Origin: Bacteroidia bacterium
Lineage (GTDB): Bacteria; Bacteroidota; Bacteroidia; Bacteroidales; Paludibacteraceae
Assembly: GCA_009929445.1 (NCBI GenBank)
Contig: SAAL01000018.1
Span: forward strand, 1 to 43,788
Length of the DNA stretch: 43,788 bases
Direction: 5' to 3'
Positions 40,882 to 43,788 of the stretch are shown here, in pieces. The translations under genes were made by a program, and so were the position numbers. Position 1 is the stretch's first letter, and every line of letters starts with the position of its first letter. The notes beneath the pieces were generated by a model. That model did not search any database. It was not told where the DNA came from and was given only the letters and a program-made list of their open reading frames with translations.

Positions 40882-42987
40882 CTATCTTTTTTTCCAGAAG
40901 GTTACCTGAGATATCTTATGAACAGAGATCCGGCTGGATAATTTCTGATAAATATTCAGATCAATGGGGTCTCCGAAGATATCAAACTTTTCACTCAGTA
41001 TCTGCTTGATTCCATCGAGCGAAGTCACCGGTTCGCCATCCTGCTTGAAACCTCCCGGCCAGTTTTCGCGTGTTGTTATCGTATCATCCCATTCATACGT
41101 GGACGCAATAACGAGTAAACCGTTATTATTCAGGCGTTCGTGTATTTTTTTCAGGAATAAAATCGGATTGTTCAGTTCTTCGAGCAGATTCGGAACCACA
41201 ATGATATCATAACCGGAATATAATGGTTTCAGATTCATAGCGTCAGCCTGCATAAAGAGGATATTGTTCTTTCCGGACTCGAGTCCATAATCCGATAAAA
41301 CTACATCGCGGAAAAACTGCAATTCGCCTTCATCCTTCATCACATACCGCATGAATCCCTGCTCCTGAAGCTGGATGGGAATACGTATCATCCGGGCAGT
41401 AAAGTCGAGTGCTGTTACATCGTCGTAATATTGGGCAAGTTCAAAAGCCAGCCTTCCGGAATCGCCATTCAAATCGAGTAAACGCAGTGTGCGGTTGTCA
41501 CCTGCCACATCCTTTACGAGGCGGGCAAGTACTTTCGAAAAAATGGGAGCTGCGATAAACGAATCTCCCCAGTTGGATTCGCACGAAAGGGTAACTTCCT
41601 GATCGGTTTCATATTCGTTGCTTTGTATTACCAGCGGATGCGCGGACTCTACGAGGCGAAAACCTGCATGCTGATAGAAATGTCTGCGGAAGGCATATCG
41701 TGCGTGTGAGGTGGCTTCGTTTCCGGTGGAAATCCACGATCCTCCTTTTATCAGATTGTGTTTTCCATCGAAAGTCGGAGTAGAAAAATCGTCGTACAAC
41801 GGGTGCACTTTGAAGCCGGGATAGCCGGTTATGGGTGTTTCGGTCCATTGCCACACGTTGCCCACTACATCGTAAAAATCTCCTTGCTTAAATTTATCCA
41901 CCGGACAGGGTGAAGTGCAATACTCCAGGTTGATGTTTCCGGGAGCTTTTTGCCAGTCTGTCACATCTTTCAATCCTGCTGCCTCGTGAAGTCTGTACCA
42001 TTCTGCTTCGGTGGGCAACCGGTGGATTTTTCCTGTGGTTTTTGTTTTCCAGTTGGCAAAAGCCTTTGCTTCGAGGTAGTTGACCTCTGCAGGCCAGTTC
42101 CACGGCATAGGAATCTCTTCAGCCACCAGCCTGAGTATGTAATCTTCCCCGTTTTTTCTCCAGAACAAAGGCATCTCAGCCTCTTTGAAATTTCGCCAGT
42201 TCCAGCCTTCTTCAGTCCAGTATTCTTCAGTCTGATAACCTCCATCGTGAATAAATTTCAGGTATTCACCGTTGGAAATGAGGTATTTCGATGCCCGGAA
42301 ATCTTCCACATGCTCTTCGTACTTTCCGTATTCGTTGTCCCATCCGTAAAACGGGTGATTTTCGGGTTTTCCAAGCATAACTTTTGCACCTGTCACAGTT
42401 ATCAGTTCATTTTCGGGAGCAGAACCGCTTTCAGGACATCTTTCGCCAAATCTTCCGGCAATAACTTCGTTCAAAGGCAACTGACGGATAAGCACCGACG
42501 ACGTTTCGAGGTGAATGCGCTGATGCTCAATGCCCATCATGATGATCCAGAAAGGTTGATTCCAGGTTACCGGCATCGACAAAGGGGCATTATCTATCAC
42601 GCTCAGGATTAGGTCCTTAGCTTTATTGCGATATTCGCGTACGGCGCTTACCTGAGGCCAGTTATAGTGCTTCTCGTTCAGGTCGTCCCAACTCATTTCA
42701 TCCACGCCAATGGCAAATATCGATTCGAACTCCGGATTAATACGGGTATCTATCATTTTAGCCAGCATCAACTTGTTGATATAAAACACAGCCGTATGTC
42801 CGAGGTAGAAAAGTATCACGTGGCGCAGCGGATCGCCGCGGTGATAAAAAATATCGTCAGATTTCAGCTGGGTGTACAATTTCTCGTCAATCTCCCATGT
42901 CTTGAGGAAATAATCGCGAATTTCCTTTCGCTTTTCGTCGGGATTACCGTGCTGTAAATCAATGGTTCGGGTTATTAAATGCTCCAT
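40882..42987 (-). CDS. ovoA: OvoA: 5-histidylcysteine sulfoxide synthase / mercaptohistidine methyltransferase
   Basis: Bifunctional enzyme of ovothiol A biosynthesis. The iron-dependent half joins cysteine to C5 of histidine as a sulfoxide; the C-terminal half N-methylates the resulting 5-thiohistidine. The DinB-like domain (about 1-180) holds the iron ligands His64 (LGHTAVFY) and His155/His159 (GIEHQRIHLETSS). The FGE-sulfatase domain (about 195-455) has LPTEAEWYRLHEAAG, VVGNVWQWTETP, IKGGSWISTGNEA and the closing HAGFRLVES. The SAM methyltransferase (about 485-701) has LLDLNGDSGRLAFELA, NLLEELNNPILFLKKIHERL and FKQDGEPVTSLDGIKQIL. At 701 residues it is complete. The PLP lyase that would split the sulfoxide (OvoB) is not in the window. 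The ATG lies two bases after the GNAT stop. Confidence 0.93.
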   Translation of the reverse strand: MEHLITRTIDLQHGNPDEKRKEIRDYFLKTWEIDEKLYTQLKSDDIFYHRGDPLRHVILFYLGHTAVFYINKLMLAKMIDTRINPEFESIFAIGVDEMSWDDLNEKHYNWPQVSAVREYRNKAKDLILSVIDNAPLSMPVTWNQPFWIIMMGIEHQRIHLETSSVLIRQLPLNEVIAGRFGERCPESGSAPENELITVTGAKVMLGKPENHPFYGWDNEYGKYEEHVEDFRASKYLISNGEYLKFIHDGGYQTEEYWTEEGWNWRNFKEAEMPLFWRKNGEDYILRLVAEEIPMPWNWPAEVNYLEAKAFANWKTKTTGKIHRLPTEAEWYRLHEAAGLKDVTDWQKAPGNINLEYCTSPCPVDKFKQGDFYDVVGNVWQWTETPITGYPGFKVHPLYDDFSTPTFDGKHNLIKGGSWISTGNEATSHARYAFRRHFYQHAGFRLVESAHPLVIQSNEYETDQEVTLSCESNWGDSFIAAPIFSKVLARLVKDVAGDNRTLRLLDLNGDSGRLAFELAQYYDDVTALDFTARMIRIPIQLQEQGFMRYVMKDEGELQFFRDVVLSDYGLESGKNNILFMQADAMNLKPLYSGYDIIVVPNLLEELNNPILFLKKIHERLNNNGLLVIASTYEWDDTITTRENWPGGFKQDGEPVTSLDGIKQILSEKFDIFGDPIDLNIYQKLSSRISVHKISQVTFWKKR

Positions 42988-42989
42988 TA

Positions 42990-43541
42990 TTATAATTTTT
43001 TATGTAAATATATTTTTTGCATTTCGAAGGTTTCAGTCTCCGATTTGTATTTTGTCTGTGTAATTTCTTCAATTCGTCGGAATCCCAGCTTTTCATACAA
43101 TTTCACCGCCGGAATATTTTCAATCCAGACCCGAATAACGGCATCGGTGACTCCGTTCAACGTTTCGTTTTTCAGATATTCATGAATAAGTGCTGAGGCT
43201 ATTCCCAGTCCTCGTACATGTACATGAACCATCAGTTCGGCTATATAAGCGGTCGTTTTCACCGGAATTTCAGGATGATTCGCAAAAGGAAATTCTGCAT
43301 CGGATGTAAAAGGAACACCCATCAGAGCACCAACCGGTTTTCCGTGGAGGAAGGCAACCGCTCCGCTGCCGACTCTTTGAAATTCATCCAACTTTTCGGA
43401 GGCATCTTCACGCCTTACATACTGAGCAAATTCACCGGTAGTAAAAGCGTGCAAGTATAATTCGAGCAACTCTTCCTTCCAATCAGAGTAGTAAAGTGGA
43501 GTTAGTTTTTCAATCGTATATTTGATTTCTGTGTGGTTCAT
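42990..43541 (-). CDS. GNAT-family N-acetyltransferase, co-transcribed with ovoA
   Basis: Acetyl-CoA-dependent N-acetyltransferase of unknown substrate. I use the ATG at 43541 (MNHTEIKYTIEKLTPLYYSD; 183 residues) because a -33/-7 pair at 43557-43586 places the transcript start near 43550, ruling out longer versions. The GNAT core includes AYIAELMVHVHVRGLGIASA (split here as AYIAELMVHV and RGLGIASALI), where RGLGIASA is the acetyl-CoA loop, followed by AVIRVWIENIPAVKLYEKLGF. Its stop is separated from the ovoA ATG by two bases, so translation is likely coupled. A role with histidine-derived thiols is possible but unproven; drug- or peptide-modifying GNATs look similar. Confidence 0.87.
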   Translation of the reverse strand: MNHTEIKYTIEKLTPLYYSDWKEELLELYLHAFTTGEFAQYVRREDASEKLDEFQRVGSGAVAFLHGKPVGALMGVPFTSDAEFPFANHPEIPVKTTAYIAELMVHVHVRGLGIASALIHEYLKNETLNGVTDAVIRVWIENIPAVKLYEKLGFRRIEEITQTKYKSETETFEMQKIYLHKKL

Positions 43542-43556
43542 CGTTTCATTATTTAA

Positions 43557-43586
43557 CAAAATTAAGCAAAGGATGTTTACATCAAA
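43557..43586 (-). promoter_or_regulatory. Promoter of the GNAT-ovoA(-Nramp) operon (-33/-7)
   Basis: On the minus strand, TTTG (43583-43586) and TAATTTTG (43557-43564) are 18 bases apart, giving a leader of about 9-10 bases to the ATG at 43541. Confidence 0.55.
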
Positions 43587-43641
43587 AGGTGATTTTAATA
43601 ATATCTCATCTTCACGGCTTCGACAATTCATTTTATTTCTG

Positions 43642-43649
43642 TAATTTTG
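43642..43649 (+). promoter_or_regulatory. Possible -7 element for a gene beyond the right edge
   Basis: TAATTTTG matches TAnnTTTG on the plus strand. No gene starts in the remaining 139 bases, which are AT-rich. A perfect 9-bp hairpin AAAAATATC / GATATTTTT with a 3-base loop is at 43757-43777. Confidence 0.25.
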
Positions 43650-43788
43650 TTCCCGATTTTTAAAAGAACTCGTCTCAACTTTTAAAACATAGAGAACAAT
43701 AGTCTTATTTTGTTGAATTTTCGTGCTGTTTTATTTAATTTCGATTACAATAGTTTAAAAATATCTTCGATATTTTTCACTATGTTTC

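Noticed and set aside
43757-43777. Hairpin at the right edge as a terminator
   Set aside because: It is AT-only apart from two G-C pairs, has a 3-base loop and no gene ending before it on either strand in view.

Overview
The window reads as a chromosomal segment of a Bacteroidetes bacterium, most likely order Bacteroidales. Many genes are preceded by the Bacteroidetes -7 element TAnnTTTG, and I saw no convincing Shine-Dalgarno sequences. The genome is moderately AT-rich. The gene content also fits: a pyrophosphate-dependent phosphofructokinase of about 550 residues, a very large LptD, a CzcA pump fused to its outer-membrane partner, a PiT transporter with a PhoU-like tail, and dnaA followed by a pRiA4b-ORF-3-like gene. 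I saw no tRNA, rRNA, CRISPR array, prophage or insertion sequence, and codon use looks even throughout. This is mostly core genome rather than a genomic island. The genus cannot be fixed from what I see.

Layout. 1-2.7 kb: a secreted GH5 glucanase lipoprotein and an SGNH acetylesterase, probably polysaccharide degradation. 2.9-6.8 kb: a DEAD-box RNA helicase (-) with a long structured leader, divergent from PPi-phosphofructokinase (+). 7.1-11.3 kb: an export-only exopolysaccharide operon (two OPX lipoproteins and a Wzc-type tyrosine kinase). 11.4-16.2 kb (-): a PiT phosphate transporter, then a DUF1573 protein followed by the MeaB GTPase. 16.4-18.9 kb: an M20 amidohydrolase (+), a GNAT acetyltransferase (-) and a SlyD-like prolyl isomerase (-). 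19.0-24.0 kb: envelope genes, with lptD (-) divergent from an amidase with a SPOR-like end and an MCE protein (+). 24.0-28.5 kb (+): dnaA, a pRiA4b-like acidic protein, miaA and murB. 28.6-30.9 kb (-): a soluble M48 metalloprotease with a TerB-like tail, then a lipoprotein made of two tandem ecotin domains. 31.1-33.7 kb (+): a beta-CASP metallo-beta-lactamase-fold nuclease and a secreted lactonase-type beta-propeller. 33.8-39.4 kb (-): a heavy-metal RND efflux pair whose pump is fused to a TolC-like domain. 39.6-43.5 kb (-): a GNAT acetyltransferase, OvoA (ovothiol biosynthesis) and an Nramp metal transporter, tightly packed in that order.

How the genes fit together. Several neighbours share a theme: outer-membrane assembly and wall remodelling (LptD, amidase, MCE, with MurB further on), metal handling (Nramp import, CzcA export, the iron enzyme OvoA, the Cys/His-rich SlyD tail), and replication and tRNA/wall housekeeping (dnaA, miaA, murB). 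The least ordinary items are the double ecotin lipoprotein, the internal signal peptide and in-frame GTG at the CzcA/outer-membrane-factor junction, the GNAT-ovoA coupling, and the folded leader of the helicase gene. All functions are assigned by reading motifs; no database search was run.
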